A stretch of DNA of 64,000 nt from WHSP01 sp040905505 (GCA_040905505.1 JBBDRL010000103.1:1-64000), one strand, 5' to 3'. Positions 9,275 to 19,204 are shown, counted from the stretch's first letter. Notes: generated from the letters alone by a model not told the origin. Numbers and translations are program-made.

Positions 9275-9311
9275 TCCGCCTGCGGCTTGCGGGAGGGCCG
9301 CTGAGGAGCGC

Positions 9312-9380
9312 ATGAACGAGGAGATGCGATTTCATCTGGAGATGGAGACGCAGATTCCAGAATCAAGAGATCAGCCTTAG
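9312..9380 (+). pseudogene. Fossil N-terminal fragment of an ADOP permease
   Basis: The 22 codons from the ATG read NEEMRFHLEMETQIPES before a TAG. This is the conserved amino-terminal stretch of ADOP permeases; the intact permease encoded at 9555-12326 has SEEMRFHVEMEAERLQ. The frame reads back as AEERMNEEM without a proper start context, and the rest of the permease is missing. It is on the strand opposite to the intact gene, which suggests an older, decayed copy rather than a local duplication. Confidence 0.6.
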
Positions 9381-9554
9381 CGCAATCTCCCCGGGCCTAT
9401 TGAAAGGGGTGATGCCGCCGTCAATCCTGATTATCGGTGCGGAATGGAGTTTGGCTTCGGAGTCGAGCTCACCCTCTTTCAATCCAACGCCCGGCTGCAA
9501 CGACCGCTTGGACCCACGTGTATAGGGGCAGGAGGAGCAAATCCTCGGATCGGC

Positions 9555-12326
9555 CTACTCCACCCGCATCGCCACCATCGGCTCCACCCGGAGTGCGCGC
9601 CGCGTGGGGACGACGCAGGCGAGCAGGCACACCCCCAGCATGAATGCCGCGTAGCCCACGAGCAGCGCCGCTTGTCCGGCGGAAAGGCCGCCCCACGTTA
9701 TAGGTTGATCGGGAACGTGCCCCGAGAGGAAGCCGGTCCCGGCGGTGACGATGAGGAAGCCGACCATGATCCCGGCACCGACCTGCATGAGCGGCCGCCG
9801 GAAGATGCCCGTCAGGACGCGGCTCCGGTTCGCGCCGAGGGCGACGCGCACGCCGATCTCACGGGTGCGTCGCGCCACGGTGAACGACAGCACCGCGTAG
9901 ATGCCGGCGAGCGAGAGCAGCAGTGCGACGGAGGTCATCACCAGCGTTGCCCGAAACCACATCCCGAGTACCCACAGGAAGTCGTTCGTGACCTGGTCCA
10001 CCCGTCGGAGCTCGGTGAGCCGCAGCGTCGGGTCCACCGTGGCCGCCACCGCCCGCAGACGCGGCACGAGGGCCACCGGATCGCCCTGCGTGTGGATCAC
10101 CATGTGCGGCTGGAATCCGCTCCCGGCCGCAGCCGGAAGATAGAGCCCGGCCGACCGTCCGACTTCTGCCGCGCCGGTCATGCCGAGGTCGTTCACGACT
10201 CCCACGATCTCGTGCCACGGGAGCGAGCCGGCGCCCGGGCCGTCGGGCGCGATGCCGCCCGCGCCGATCCGCACGTTCCGCCCGATCGGGTTCCGCCCCT
10301 GGAGGACCTCGTCCACGAAGCTCTCGTCGACGATCGCCACCTGCGCGCCGGGCGCCAGATCGGCGGTCCCGAAGCCGCGCCCCGCGAGGATCGGCGTCTC
10401 GAGCACGTCGAAGTACGACGGGTCGATGCGCGCGACGGTCGTGCGGCGCAGCGGAGGCAGCCCCTCGGATGCGGTCGCCGGGGCTGGCGGCGCGGCGACA
10501 GACGCCGAGTCGTCGAGCGCGATGCGATAGTCGGCGTAGTTCGTGAGCGGCAGCATATCGATGAAGGTGACGCCGACGACGCCCGGCTCCGATGCCACGC
10601 GTTGGCGCAGCGTCTCGACCACCGTCCCGAACCGTGCGCGGTGGGCCGCCATGGTCACGCTGTCCACGCCGGCCCCCGGTGAGGCCTCCATCTGGAGGTT
10701 CACCGCGAGGTACTGCTCGGCGGCGAAGCCGAGGTCGTACGAGCGGACCCGGTTCAGCTCCTTCGAGACGACGAGGGCCACTGCAGGGAACGCGACCGTC
10801 ACGGCCACCTGTGCAACGATTACCGCGGTCCAGATGCCGCCGAACCGCAGACCGCCGCCGCCGGCCGTCCCCTCCCGCAGCCGCGACCCCAGCCCACGCG
10901 TCACCTTGAGACCGGGGAGCACGCCGGCGATCACCGCCCCGAGCGCGGTGAGCGCGCAGGCGTACAGCACGGTGGCAGGCGACAGACTCAGGTCGAACCA
11001 GAAGGGGATCGATCCGATGTTCGCTTCCAGGAACGGCACGGCCCACTGACGCAGGACGGTGTGCGCGGCGAGGAGCCCGAGGGCCGCTGCCACCGCGCCG
11101 AGCACGAGGGCCTCGGCGAGTAGTTGCACGACGATCCGGCGGCGGCTCGCGCCGAGGGCGCTCCGCACGATGATCTCGCTCTCACGTGTGGCCGCTCGCG
11201 CGAACAGCAGCAGCGCCACGTTGCTGCAGACAAGCACGAGGAGCATCAGGGCGAACACCTGGACCAGCGCGAAGACGGTGAGGGCCTCCCCGTCGAGGCC
11301 CATGGCGAACATGTGCGCGTACGGCATCACCTCGGGCTGCAGATGCTCGTGCGTCTCAGGGAGCTCCAGCGCCACGCGCTCGCCGAGCGTCGTCAGCTCG
11401 GCCTGCGCATCCTCCAGCGAGGCACCCGGGGCGAGCCGCCCGAAGATGGTGACGGGTGGCCCGCCCCCCGGCGTGTCGTCCAGCACGCTCGGGCGCAACG
11501 GCAGCCACGCCTCATGCGCGACGGGGAACGCGTAACCGTCCGGCATCACGCCAATGACAGTGGCGTACACGCCTTCGAGCTGCACGGTCTGACCGACGAT
11601 CGCCGGGTCGCCCGCGAAGCGCGCCTGCCACAGGCCGTGGCCGAGTACCACCACTGGCGGGGCTCCGGCCGCCTCGTCCGCCTGCACCAGGGGCCGGCCG
11701 AGCGTCGGCGGCGTCGACGCGATTCCGAATCCCGAGGCGGTGATCGCCGCGGCCTGCACCGGGCGCGACTCGCCGTCGTGTGCGATGAGGTTGGGCGTGA
11801 CGTCCTGCCACGCTCCGAAGTCCGTCACCGACCGCATCGACTCACGCCAGACGCCGAAATCGTACAGCGAGCCCGGCATGGGGTCGTTCGCCTCCACATC
11901 CTGGTTCCGCAGGTGCACGATGCGGTCGCCCTCCGGCATCGGCAGCGTCGGACTGACGAACATCATCACCATCTGGAACACGACCGCGCCCACACAGATC
12001 GCAAACCCTATCGCGAGTCCACCGATGATCGTGAGCCCCGGGTACTTGACCAGCATCCGGCCGCCCAGCTTGAGGTCGAGTCTCAGCCCTCCGAGCCACG
12101 CCATCCCCCGCGCCTCCCGGCCCGCTTCCTTGTACTTCTCCTCCCCGCCGAATGCGACCGTCGCCTGCCGGCGCGCCTCCGCCGCATCCAGACCGCGCTC
12201 ACGCTGGAGCCGCTCGGCTTCCATCTCCACGTGAAAGCGCATCTCCTCGCTCATCTCCGCCCACTCCTGGTCGGGGCTCCGCATCCCACGCCAGAACGAC
12301 CGCAGCCGCGCGAACATCGTCTTCAT
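9555..12326 (-). CDS. ADOP-family (MacB/FtsX-like) ABC permease
   Basis: About 923 residues, the usual length of acidobacterial duplicated orphan permeases. After the N-terminal helix region (MKTMFARLRSFWRGM, SEEMRFHVEMEAERLQRERG) come one membrane helix (LTIIGGLAIGFAICVGAVVFQMVMMF), a MacB-type periplasmic domain, three FtsX helices around VFALVQVFALMLLVLVCSNVALLLF, a repeat of helix-periplasmic domain, and a final FtsX unit with RTREIGVRVALGANRSRVL. It probably works with a separate ABC ATPase in mechanotransmission or export. AGGAGA lies upstream of the ATG at 12326. It starts two bases after the padR stop, so the pair is one operon. Confidence 0.93.
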   Translation of the reverse strand: MKTMFARLRSFWRGMRSPDQEWAEMSEEMRFHVEMEAERLQRERGLDAAEARRQATVAFGGEEKYKEAGREARGMAWLGGLRLDLKLGGRMLVKYPGLTIIGGLAIGFAICVGAVVFQMVMMFVSPTLPMPEGDRIVHLRNQDVEANDPMPGSLYDFGVWRESMRSVTDFGAWQDVTPNLIAHDGESRPVQAAAITASGFGIASTPPTLGRPLVQADEAAGAPPVVVLGHGLWQARFAGDPAIVGQTVQLEGVYATVIGVMPDGYAFPVAHEAWLPLRPSVLDDTPGGGPPVTIFGRLAPGASLEDAQAELTTLGERVALELPETHEHLQPEVMPYAHMFAMGLDGEALTVFALVQVFALMLLVLVCSNVALLLFARAATRESEIIVRSALGASRRRIVVQLLAEALVLGAVAAALGLLAAHTVLRQWAVPFLEANIGSIPFWFDLSLSPATVLYACALTALGAVIAGVLPGLKVTRGLGSRLREGTAGGGGLRFGGIWTAVIVAQVAVTVAFPAVALVVSKELNRVRSYDLGFAAEQYLAVNLQMEASPGAGVDSVTMAAHRARFGTVVETLRQRVASEPGVVGVTFIDMLPLTNYADYRIALDDSASVAAPPAPATASEGLPPLRRTTVARIDPSYFDVLETPILAGRGFGTADLAPGAQVAIVDESFVDEVLQGRNPIGRNVRIGAGGIAPDGPGAGSLPWHEIVGVVNDLGMTGAAEVGRSAGLYLPAAAGSGFQPHMVIHTQGDPVALVPRLRAVAATVDPTLRLTELRRVDQVTNDFLWVLGMWFRATLVMTSVALLLSLAGIYAVLSFTVARRTREIGVRVALGANRSRVLTGIFRRPLMQVGAGIMVGFLIVTAGTGFLSGHVPDQPITWGGLSAGQAALLVGYAAFMLGVCLLACVVPTRRALRVEPMVAMRVE

Positions 12327-12328
12327 GC

Positions 12329-12670
12329 TCAGATCTCCTGTGGTGTGGTGCGCAGCGCCAGCGCGATCGCATCCGCAAGCCGGTTCCAGCTCGCGACTTC
12401 CTCCTTGAGGCCTGTCCGGCCCGCGGCGGTGAGGCGGTAGAACTTGGCCCGGCGGTTGTTCTCCGATACTCCCCACTCGCTCTCGATGAGACCCTGGTGC
12501 TCCAGCCGGTACAGCGCGGGGTAGAGCGCGCCCTGCTGAATCTGGAGCGCACCGCCCGAGATCTGCTCGATGCGCAGCAGCACGCCGTACCCGTGCAGCT
12601 TCCCGAGTGAGACGGCCTTGAGGATCAGCAGGTCCAGCGTGCCGGGCAGCAGCGCGGCGGAATCGGTCAT
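12329..12670 (-). CDS. PadR-family transcriptional regulator
   Basis: 113 residues: MTDSAALLPGTLDLLILKAVSLGKLHGYGVLLRI is the PadR winged-helix start and GALYPALYRLEHQGLIESEW is the recognition helix region, with SENNRRAKFYRLTAAG as the wing. PadR genes of this size usually sit directly ahead of ADOP permeases and control them. The ribosome site is AGGAG eight to nine bases upstream. It is the first gene of the two-gene operon and is probably autoregulated through the palindrome over its transcription start. Confidence 0.94.
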   Translation of the reverse strand: MTDSAALLPGTLDLLILKAVSLGKLHGYGVLLRIEQISGGALQIQQGALYPALYRLEHQGLIESEWGVSENNRRAKFYRLTAAGRTGLKEEVASWNRLADAIALALRTTPQEI

Positions 12671-12678
12671 GGCTCTCT

Positions 12679-12727
12679 CTCCTATGTGGGTTAGGAGGAG
12701 AATAGCCGCCTTCCCCTAAGCTGTCAA
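12679..12727 (-). promoter_or_regulatory. padR-ADOP promoter with palindromic operator
   Basis: Minus-strand TTGACA (12722-12727) and TATTCT (12699-12704) are separated by 17 bases. Immediately downstream lies CTCCTA-N7-TAGGAG (12679-12697), a perfect inverted repeat over the predicted start of transcription and the ribosome site. PadR proteins bind inverted repeats of this kind; binding here is inference. Confidence 0.72.
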
Positions 12728-13014
12728 GGAGAGAGGTGAGCCTAGGGAGACGACCCGACGGGCGGAGGTGGAGGAGCATGAGGGCACCCGGCAGCGCCAC
12801 TCGGCGGTTCCGAACAGCCATTCGACGAATGATGAGCCGCCCGGATTCCAGCTTCTTGGATTCTCCGCTACGCGGACGCCCCCGGCGAGCGTTTCCGGAA
12901 GATGGCCGGCTTGATGGTGTGAAGTGGGGCTCCGAGCCGACGTTTTGGGATCCCGCTGACCACGAATGGCAGAGCCCACGGGAAGACAAGGAAATAGAGA
13001 AAGCGGTCCTGGCC
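12728..13014. other. Intergenic region between mgtE and the padR promoter
   Basis: Both strands have open frames here but none with a ribosome site or family signature. I see no repeat or RNA structure apart from the padR promoter at its right-hand neighbour. Confidence 0.4.
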
Positions 13015-14385
13015 TCAGGCGCCAAGCCCCAGCACCCAAATCACGACATGGAAGTAGATCAGGAGGCCGACCACATCCATGACGGTGGTGATCCCCGGCG
13101 AGCTGGTCAGCGCCGGATCGATCCCGAGCCGATGGAACAGAAAGGGGAGGCTTGCGCCCACGAGGTTTGCCACCAGCGAGATCAGCACCATCGTGATGCC
13201 GAGGGCCACCGCGACCGACGGCTCGGATTGGAAGAGCAGCACGTACGCCGTCATGAACACCCCGAACGCGAGCCCCAGCATCAGCCCGGTGCCCACCTCC
13301 TTCGCGAAGACCCTGAAGTAGTCGCGGGGCTCGAGATTCCTCGTGCCCAGGGAGCGCACCACCATCGTGGCCACCTGCGCGCCGACGTTCCCGCCGGTGC
13401 CGATGAGCAGGGGGATGAAGGCGGCGAGGATGACCACCTCAGCGAGGACGTCCTCGAAGTGGGAGATGACGTTGAAGGTGAGCGTCATGGAAACTACGAG
13501 GAGCACGAGCCACGGCGCGCGCTTCCGGAAAAGCGTCCACGGCCGCGCCCGCGCGTAGTCGAGGTCGACGGGGGCGCCGCCCAGCCGATGGATGTCCTCG
13601 GTGGCCTCGACCTCGACCACGTCCAGGACGTCGTCGATGGTCACAATCCCCACAAGGCGATCGGCCTGGTCCACGACGGGCAGCACCGACAGATCGTAGT
13701 CGGCCATGATCTGGGCGACCTTCTCCTGATCGGTGCCAGTCCGGACGTGGAGCACATCGCGACCCATCAGGTCCTCGACGCAGGTGTCCGGGCTGGCGAT
13801 GATCAGCTCGCGCAGCGACAGCACGCCCAGCAACCGCTGCCCCGGGTCGACCACGTACAGGTAGTAGATGGTCTCGGCGTCGGGGCTCGCCTCGCGCAGA
13901 TAGGTGAGTGCCTCCGCGACGGTCATGGAGCCTTGGAGGGAGACGAACTCGGGGGTCATCAACCCGCCGGCCACATCCTCCTCGTAACTGGCGAGCTTCT
14001 CGACGAGCTCCCGGGTGGAGGGAGCCAGCAGGGCCCGGATCCTTCCGGCGTGCTCCGGCGCGGTCGCGTCCAGGAACTGGAGCACATCGGCGAGGTCGTC
14101 GGGGTCGAAGGCCTCCAGGACCTCCCGCGCCCTCTTGGTGGGCTGCGCCTCCAGGAGCTCCGCCTGTTCCTCCGGGGGCAGGTTCGAGATCAGCTCCGCG
14201 GCGGGCTCCGGCGCGAGAGACGTCACGATCAGCGCCCGGGCCTCCGGTGGCCAGTCGTGCCAGTGCTCCAGGATCTCGGGGGCTCGAAGGTCGCCCGCGG
14301 CGCGCGAGATCACAGCCGCATCCCCGCTCTCCACCGCGGTCCTGAACAGCCCGTCCCCCTCCCGCCTCTCACGATCCGTTTCCAT
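13015..14385 (-). CDS. mgtE: MgtE-type magnesium transporter
   Basis: 456 residues. An N-terminal MgtE_N superhelical domain (LAPEPAAELISNLPPEEQAELLEAQP) is followed by two CBS domains (MTPEFVSLQGSMTVAEALTYLR and DLMGRDVLHVRTGTDQEKVAQIMADYDLSVLPVVD) and a five-helix membrane domain with PLLIGTGGNVGAQVATMVVRSL, the conserved Mg2+ pore segment. Loss of Mg2+ from the N and CBS domains opens the channel, so it should gate Mg2+ uptake by intracellular level. GGAGGG precedes the ATG at 14385; an upstream in-frame ATG at 14415 would overlap the uppP remnant and lacks a site. No M-box riboswitch is visible upstream. Confidence 0.94.
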   Translation of the reverse strand: METDRERREGDGLFRTAVESGDAAVISRAAGDLRAPEILEHWHDWPPEARALIVTSLAPEPAAELISNLPPEEQAELLEAQPTKRAREVLEAFDPDDLADVLQFLDATAPEHAGRIRALLAPSTRELVEKLASYEEDVAGGLMTPEFVSLQGSMTVAEALTYLREASPDAETIYYLYVVDPGQRLLGVLSLRELIIASPDTCVEDLMGRDVLHVRTGTDQEKVAQIMADYDLSVLPVVDQADRLVGIVTIDDVLDVVEVEATEDIHRLGGAPVDLDYARARPWTLFRKRAPWLVLLVVSMTLTFNVISHFEDVLAEVVILAAFIPLLIGTGGNVGAQVATMVVRSLGTRNLEPRDYFRVFAKEVGTGLMLGLAFGVFMTAYVLLFQSEPSVAVALGITMVLISLVANLVGASLPFLFHRLGIDPALTSSPGITTVMDVVGLLIYFHVVIWVLGLGA

Positions 14386-14398
14386 CCGCCCTCCGGTC

Positions 14399-14838
14399 CT
14401 ATCCGATCCGAGCATATGCCAGCAGCATGAAAGCGCCGAGTATGATCCGATACCAGGCGAAAACCCGGAAGGTATGGCCCGTGATGAACCGCAGGAATCC
14501 TTTCACCACGATCAGCGCCGCGACGAAGTAGGTGAGGAAGTCCGTCGGCTTCCTGGCCCACGACTTCATCATGGAACGGCTGTTCGGAGGAGGCGTCGCG
14601 CGGACGGGTCACTTCGCCAGCGCCCCAGCGCCTCGCCGAACGTGGACCGGTATAGCCAGACGATTGCCAGGATGGCTCCGAGCTGGATCAAGACGGCGAA
14701 CACCTCCGCCTGACGGCTGACGAAGCCCAGCCAGCCGCTCACGAGGATCAGGTGGCCGGTGGAGGAGACGGGAATGAACTCCGTGGCCCCCTCGACGATC
14801 CCCAGGATCACGGCCTTCAGCAATTCGATCAGCATCAT
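14399..14838 (-). pseudogene. uppP: Broken undecaprenyl-diphosphatase gene with internal deletion
   Basis: The first 84 or so codons read the UppP amino-terminus with both active-site blocks' first half (VEGATEFIPVSSTGHLIL, FAVLIQLGAILAIVWLYR) up to SARRLLRTAV. The frame then ends at a TGA (14569). In a different frame, directly downstream, the UppP carboxyl-terminus continues as LTYFVAALIVVKGFLRFITG and FAWYRIILGAFMLLAYARIG, stopping at 14399. About 120 residues of the normal 265 are missing between these parts, including the second conserved region. The product cannot be a working BacA/UppP phosphatase. A misassembly that dropped about 360 bases is the alternative. Confidence 0.85.
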
Positions 14839-14864
14839 GCAGCGTTCGGATTCGGTTCAGGCGT

Positions 14865-15038
14865 TCAGATCGGTGGCCGGCAGAGCACGATCCGGTCCGG
14901 GGCTTCCCCGGCAAGCTCCCCACCCGATTCCCGGAATTCCGCGGCCTTCTGCGCCATTCCGGCCTCCGCCTCCGCTTTCGCCGGGATCTCCTCCGAGATC
15001 TTCATCGAACAGAACTTCGGCCCGCACATGGAGCAGAA
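14865..15038 (-). pseudogene. Detached 3' end of a thiC gene
   Basis: The frame reads FCSMCGPKFCSMKISEEI and continues through an alanine/glutamate-rich tail to a TGA. The CX2CX4C iron-sulfur motif and flanks are those of ThiC, but nothing upstream of position 15038 is thiC-like. The tail differs from that of the intact gene at 17154 (SEEIPAKAEAEAG versus SQEIRASAEAG), so this is not a recent exact duplicate. DNA identity between the two copies is strongest at GCCCGCACATGGAGCAGAA and GAGATCTTCATCGAACA on the plus strand. Confidence 0.85.
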
Positions 15039-15073
15039 AGCAGTGGTACTTGCTGAAGACTCGACAACCCCGG

Positions 15074-15091
15074 TTGGCTAGTTGTCAAGCT
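15074..15091. repeat. Direct repeat at the 3' end of the AlbA_2 gene
   Basis: TTGGCTAGTTGTCAAGCT matches TTGGCAAGTTGTCAAGTT at 16875-16892 in 16 of 18 positions. The copy begins right at the stop codon of the gene at 15090-16847, so the two copies bracket that gene. Confidence 0.7.
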
Positions 15092-16847
15092 ACTGAGAAA
15101 GTCGATACTTCACTCCCGGATTATGAAGGCTCGCCGTCGTCGGCTCAACTCGGCCGAAATCCCGCAATCTCTTGAGCCAAAAGCGGGTTGTGCTGCCCGG
15201 CAGATTTAGCGCTTTCGAAATTTCCGAGCTTGACAACTCCGTTTTGTTCTCCAGCAACCGCAGGATGTCAGCACCTGATTTGTCCAGCGACCCTTCCTCG
15301 ATAGGAGTCGGCCCCGGTGACTCGATGGGAAGCTCTGACTGATGCGGAACCTCAGTGATGCCAGTGGGCCGGTAGGTTGTCCACCGTCCTGAGTTCACGG
15401 CGTGGATCAATCCTCGTTGAACCAGCTCCCGCAACTCGCGTGTCGCCACCCGGCTGTCGATGTTGTTGAACTTGCGATAGCTTTCGTTTGACAGCGATTG
15501 GCCATTCCGCAAGAGTGCGAGACCCACACGCTGGTTGTCCGACAACTCGTCAGCTCCAACTTCTGCGAGCCATTCGAGCGTGTCACGATCGAAGAGGGTG
15601 TGGTTCGGGAAAGTAACGCTGAATGTGGCGACTGCATCATGGAAGTTTGGAGGGCTCATCCCGGCTTCCCGGAGCGCCGCGAGCATCGCGCCGATACCCG
15701 ATCCCCGGTTCTCGCACACGAGATGACCCGTCCCCGGAACCGGCGTGTCTTCCAGGATGCGCATCATCGTGGCGTTTCTGGATGAGGAAACGCCAGCCTC
15801 ACCCAGTCTGTCGACACTTACAGGCCCGTGGAGACCTCCGGGATTGATGAGGGTGAGGCGATCTGGGAATAGCTGAACCTGCACGGGCGTTCCGCGAGCG
15901 AGAGCGCTGAGGTCTCGGTGGACCAGTGCGTTGACCAACGCCTCTCGCAACGCCGTAATCGGGTACTCCCATTCCGTTCCTCGCCCGATTCCATGAATGA
16001 TGGCTCTGCGCTTCATATTGCGCTGCAGAACGCGCAGCGCCGGCTCGATCATCAAGGGGATCGGCCCATCAATGCGAGCTTCATCCACGAAGCGCTCGCC
16101 CCTGGGACCGGCTTCGCCGACACGGGTAGTGGGGTACGCGACGAATGTGAGGCCGAGCTCAGGGAAGAATTTCTGTGGTTCGGCGCCGAGTGCGAGTAGA
16201 CCGCCGAGGCTAATGCCCTCTCCGTCCTGATGGATCTGGATCACTCCACTCATGCACAAGAGTTCGTGATCAGAGCGGTTCTCCAGGACAGGGCGCTCGG
16301 AACGAAGCCTCTCGAGAAAAGCACGCGTGAGATCAGGATGAAGATCGGCAGGTGTGCTGCCCGGCACTGGCTCTCGATCTTCCTGAGGTTGGCCTCTGGA
16401 AGCGCGCATGACCTGAACCTCATACTGGTTCAAGCGGCGATCCCCGTCAGCTACGCGAATGAACGCTCCGTTAGTCAACCCCGCGCCGGAGTAGTAGCAG
16501 GGCTTGTCCTCCAGCGTCGTCTCAGGGATCTCCGCTGACAGCACTGGAAGTCCTTCCACGTCGTGCAACTCGATCAGCGCCCGCACTGGTGGAACCATGG
16601 TATCACAGATGGAGGCCAAGTCCTGGCTCGCCTTTCCAGGATCATGGACTCCAACAACGGAAAAATCTCTTGCTTCGTCTACACCGAGGATAAGCGTTCC
16701 TCCTCCGGCGGTGTTGGCGAAGGCCGATACTGTTTCCCAGAGCCGTCGAGGAAGTCCAACTGCTGCGGCTTTGGCTTCGACGTGCTGATGGTCGGTGGCG
16801 AATCGTCTGAGATCCTCGACGGTCGCCAGGAGTTCCTCTTTCGTCAT
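15090..16847 (-). CDS. AlbA_2/Schlafen-like domain ATPase-type regulator
   Basis: 585 residues of the COG2865 type. The N-terminus holds an AlbA_2 (Schlafen) domain with HVEAKAAAVGLPRRLW and ETVSAFANTAGGGTLILGVDE (about 20-130). The middle resembles the HATPase_c_4 region seen in RecG-like regulators (ITALREALVNALVHRDLSA, then NPGGLHGP, SRNATMMRIL and ENRGSGIGAMLAALREAG). The C-terminus has one or two winged helices (SSSEISKALNLPGSTTRFWLKRLRDFGRVE). Such proteins are predicted DNA or RNA binding regulators and often lie in defence or mobile regions. The annotated upstream TTG is less likely than ATG 16847. The gene lies between two thiC 3' ends and its codon use is less GC-biased than its neighbours', suggesting transfer. 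Confidence 0.87.
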   Translation of the reverse strand: MTKEELLATVEDLRRFATDHQHVEAKAAAVGLPRRLWETVSAFANTAGGGTLILGVDEARDFSVVGVHDPGKASQDLASICDTMVPPVRALIELHDVEGLPVLSAEIPETTLEDKPCYYSGAGLTNGAFIRVADGDRRLNQYEVQVMRASRGQPQEDREPVPGSTPADLHPDLTRAFLERLRSERPVLENRSDHELLCMSGVIQIHQDGEGISLGGLLALGAEPQKFFPELGLTFVAYPTTRVGEAGPRGERFVDEARIDGPIPLMIEPALRVLQRNMKRRAIIHGIGRGTEWEYPITALREALVNALVHRDLSALARGTPVQVQLFPDRLTLINPGGLHGPVSVDRLGEAGVSSSRNATMMRILEDTPVPGTGHLVCENRGSGIGAMLAALREAGMSPPNFHDAVATFSVTFPNHTLFDRDTLEWLAEVGADELSDNQRVGLALLRNGQSLSNESYRKFNNIDSRVATRELRELVQRGLIHAVNSGRWTTYRPTGITEVPHQSELPIESPGPTPIEEGSLDKSGADILRLLENKTELSSSEISKALNLPGSTTRFWLKRLRDFGRVEPTTASLHNPGVKYRLSQ

Positions 16848-16848
16848 A

Positions 16849-16890
16849 CTTGACAATACTTGCTAACGGGCGGCTTGGCAAGTTGTCAAG
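16849..16890 (-). promoter_or_regulatory. Inverted repeat and promoter of the AlbA_2 gene
   Basis: CTTGACAA (16849-16856) and TTGTCAAG (16883-16890) form inverted arms that extend inward imperfectly (CTTGACAATACTTGCTAA against CTTGACAACTTGCCAA). On the minus strand TTGCCA (16877-16882) and TATTGT (16853-16858) give a promoter with an 18-base spacer whose start would fall on the ATG, again leaderless. The geometry suggests autoregulation. Confidence 0.6.
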
Positions 16891-16892
16891 TT
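16875..16892. repeat. Direct repeat upstream of the AlbA_2 gene
   Basis: TTGGCAAGTTGTCAAGTT is the partner of the copy at 15074-15091. It is also the outer arm of the inverted repeat over the gene's promoter. The 1801-base separation covers the whole gene. Confidence 0.7.
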
Positions 16893-17051
16893 GGCGGGTG
16901 AGAAGGTGACGATCAGGAGTCCAAGCTGCCGGAAACGCGATCCTTCCGAGTTCGCGGCTCGCATGGATCGCCTACGAACTTGTTCGCCCACCAGCGCCAC
17001 GGCGGCAGCGGAAATCGTCGTTTGGGAAAGACGGCAGTTGAGGACATGAAG

Positions 17052-17080
17052 CGGGGCTCCAAATCGAGCTTGGAGCCCCG
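17052..17080 (-). terminator. Hairpin downstream of thiC
   Basis: CGGGGCTCCAA (17052-17062) pairs perfectly with TTGGAGCCCCG (17070-17080) across a seven-base loop. It lies about 75 bases past the thiC stop. The U-rich tract is poor on the minus strand; on the plus strand TCTATTCT follows. The rest of 16893-17153 shows no gene. Confidence 0.6.
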
Positions 17081-17153
17081 TCTATTCTATCGCTTGCCCG
17101 GAAAACTGGTGTCTGTTGCCATTTTCAAGTGGCACCAGAGTTGGACCAGTAGA

Positions 17154-18863
<1,710 letters not shown>

Positions 18864-18914
18864 CGCATCCTCCTTCGTGGACGTGTAGCGGCGGGTAGCG
18901 GGATGGGGCGCACG

Positions 18915-18945
18915 AAAAACGCGCCACCGATCCTGGAGGCGCGTT
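18915..18945 (-). terminator. Riboswitch-linked terminator ahead of thiC
   Basis: AACGCGCC (18938-18945 on the complement) and GGCGCGTT (18918-18925) form a perfect eight-base stem with a 12-base loop, followed on the minus strand by a T5 run at 18915-18919. It sits between the TPP aptamer and the thiC start, so it is the likely expression platform: TPP binding favours termination. Confidence 0.85.
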
Positions 18946-18984
18946 GGAATGGCGGTGGGGTCTGCGGGCCGCCTTCTTCAATCG

Positions 18985-19068
18985 CGCCGCGCTCCCTACG
19001 CCGGAATGACCCGGATCAGGTTCCTAGGGACTGTCTCAACCCCGATGACGGGGTACCCCTGGCGGCTG
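18985..19068 (-). ncRNA. TPP riboswitch (THI element)
   Basis: The minus strand carries the conserved pieces in order: AGGGGTACCCC, TTGAGACAGTCCC, GAACCTGATCCGGGTCATTC and CCGGCGTAGGGAG. These match the pyrimidine- and pyrophosphate-binding arms of the TPP aptamer. Closing bases GCCGC and GCGGC can form P1. It precedes thiC by about 120 bases with a terminator between, so thiamine pyrophosphate should switch off thiC transcription. Confidence 0.95.
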
Positions 19069-19118
19069 TTGAGTTAAGCTATCGACGTGATGCGGGAATG
19101 GCCAGGAAGACGGAAGGA

Positions 19119-19196
19119 GTCAGGATTCAGGATTCGGGATTCAGGATTCGGGATTCGGGATTCAGGGGTCAGGGGTCAGGGGTCAGGGGTCAGGGT
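19119..19196. repeat. Short tandem repeats between thiC and rsgA
   Basis: Seven eight-base units of the form GGATTCAG/GGATTCGG are followed by four seven-base units GGGGTCA. The array fills the spacer between the thiC riboswitch and the rsgA stop. It contains no open frame of note and is too regular and short for CRISPR. Confidence 0.8.
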
Positions 19197-19204
19197 GGGC
19201 GTGC

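Noticed and set aside
12736..14430. 564-residue plus-strand frame over mgtE
   Set aside because: Shadow of mgtE; no family and low-complexity composition.
19119..19196. Possible CRISPR array
   Set aside because: Units are 7-8 bases in direct tandem with no spacers and no cas genes nearby.
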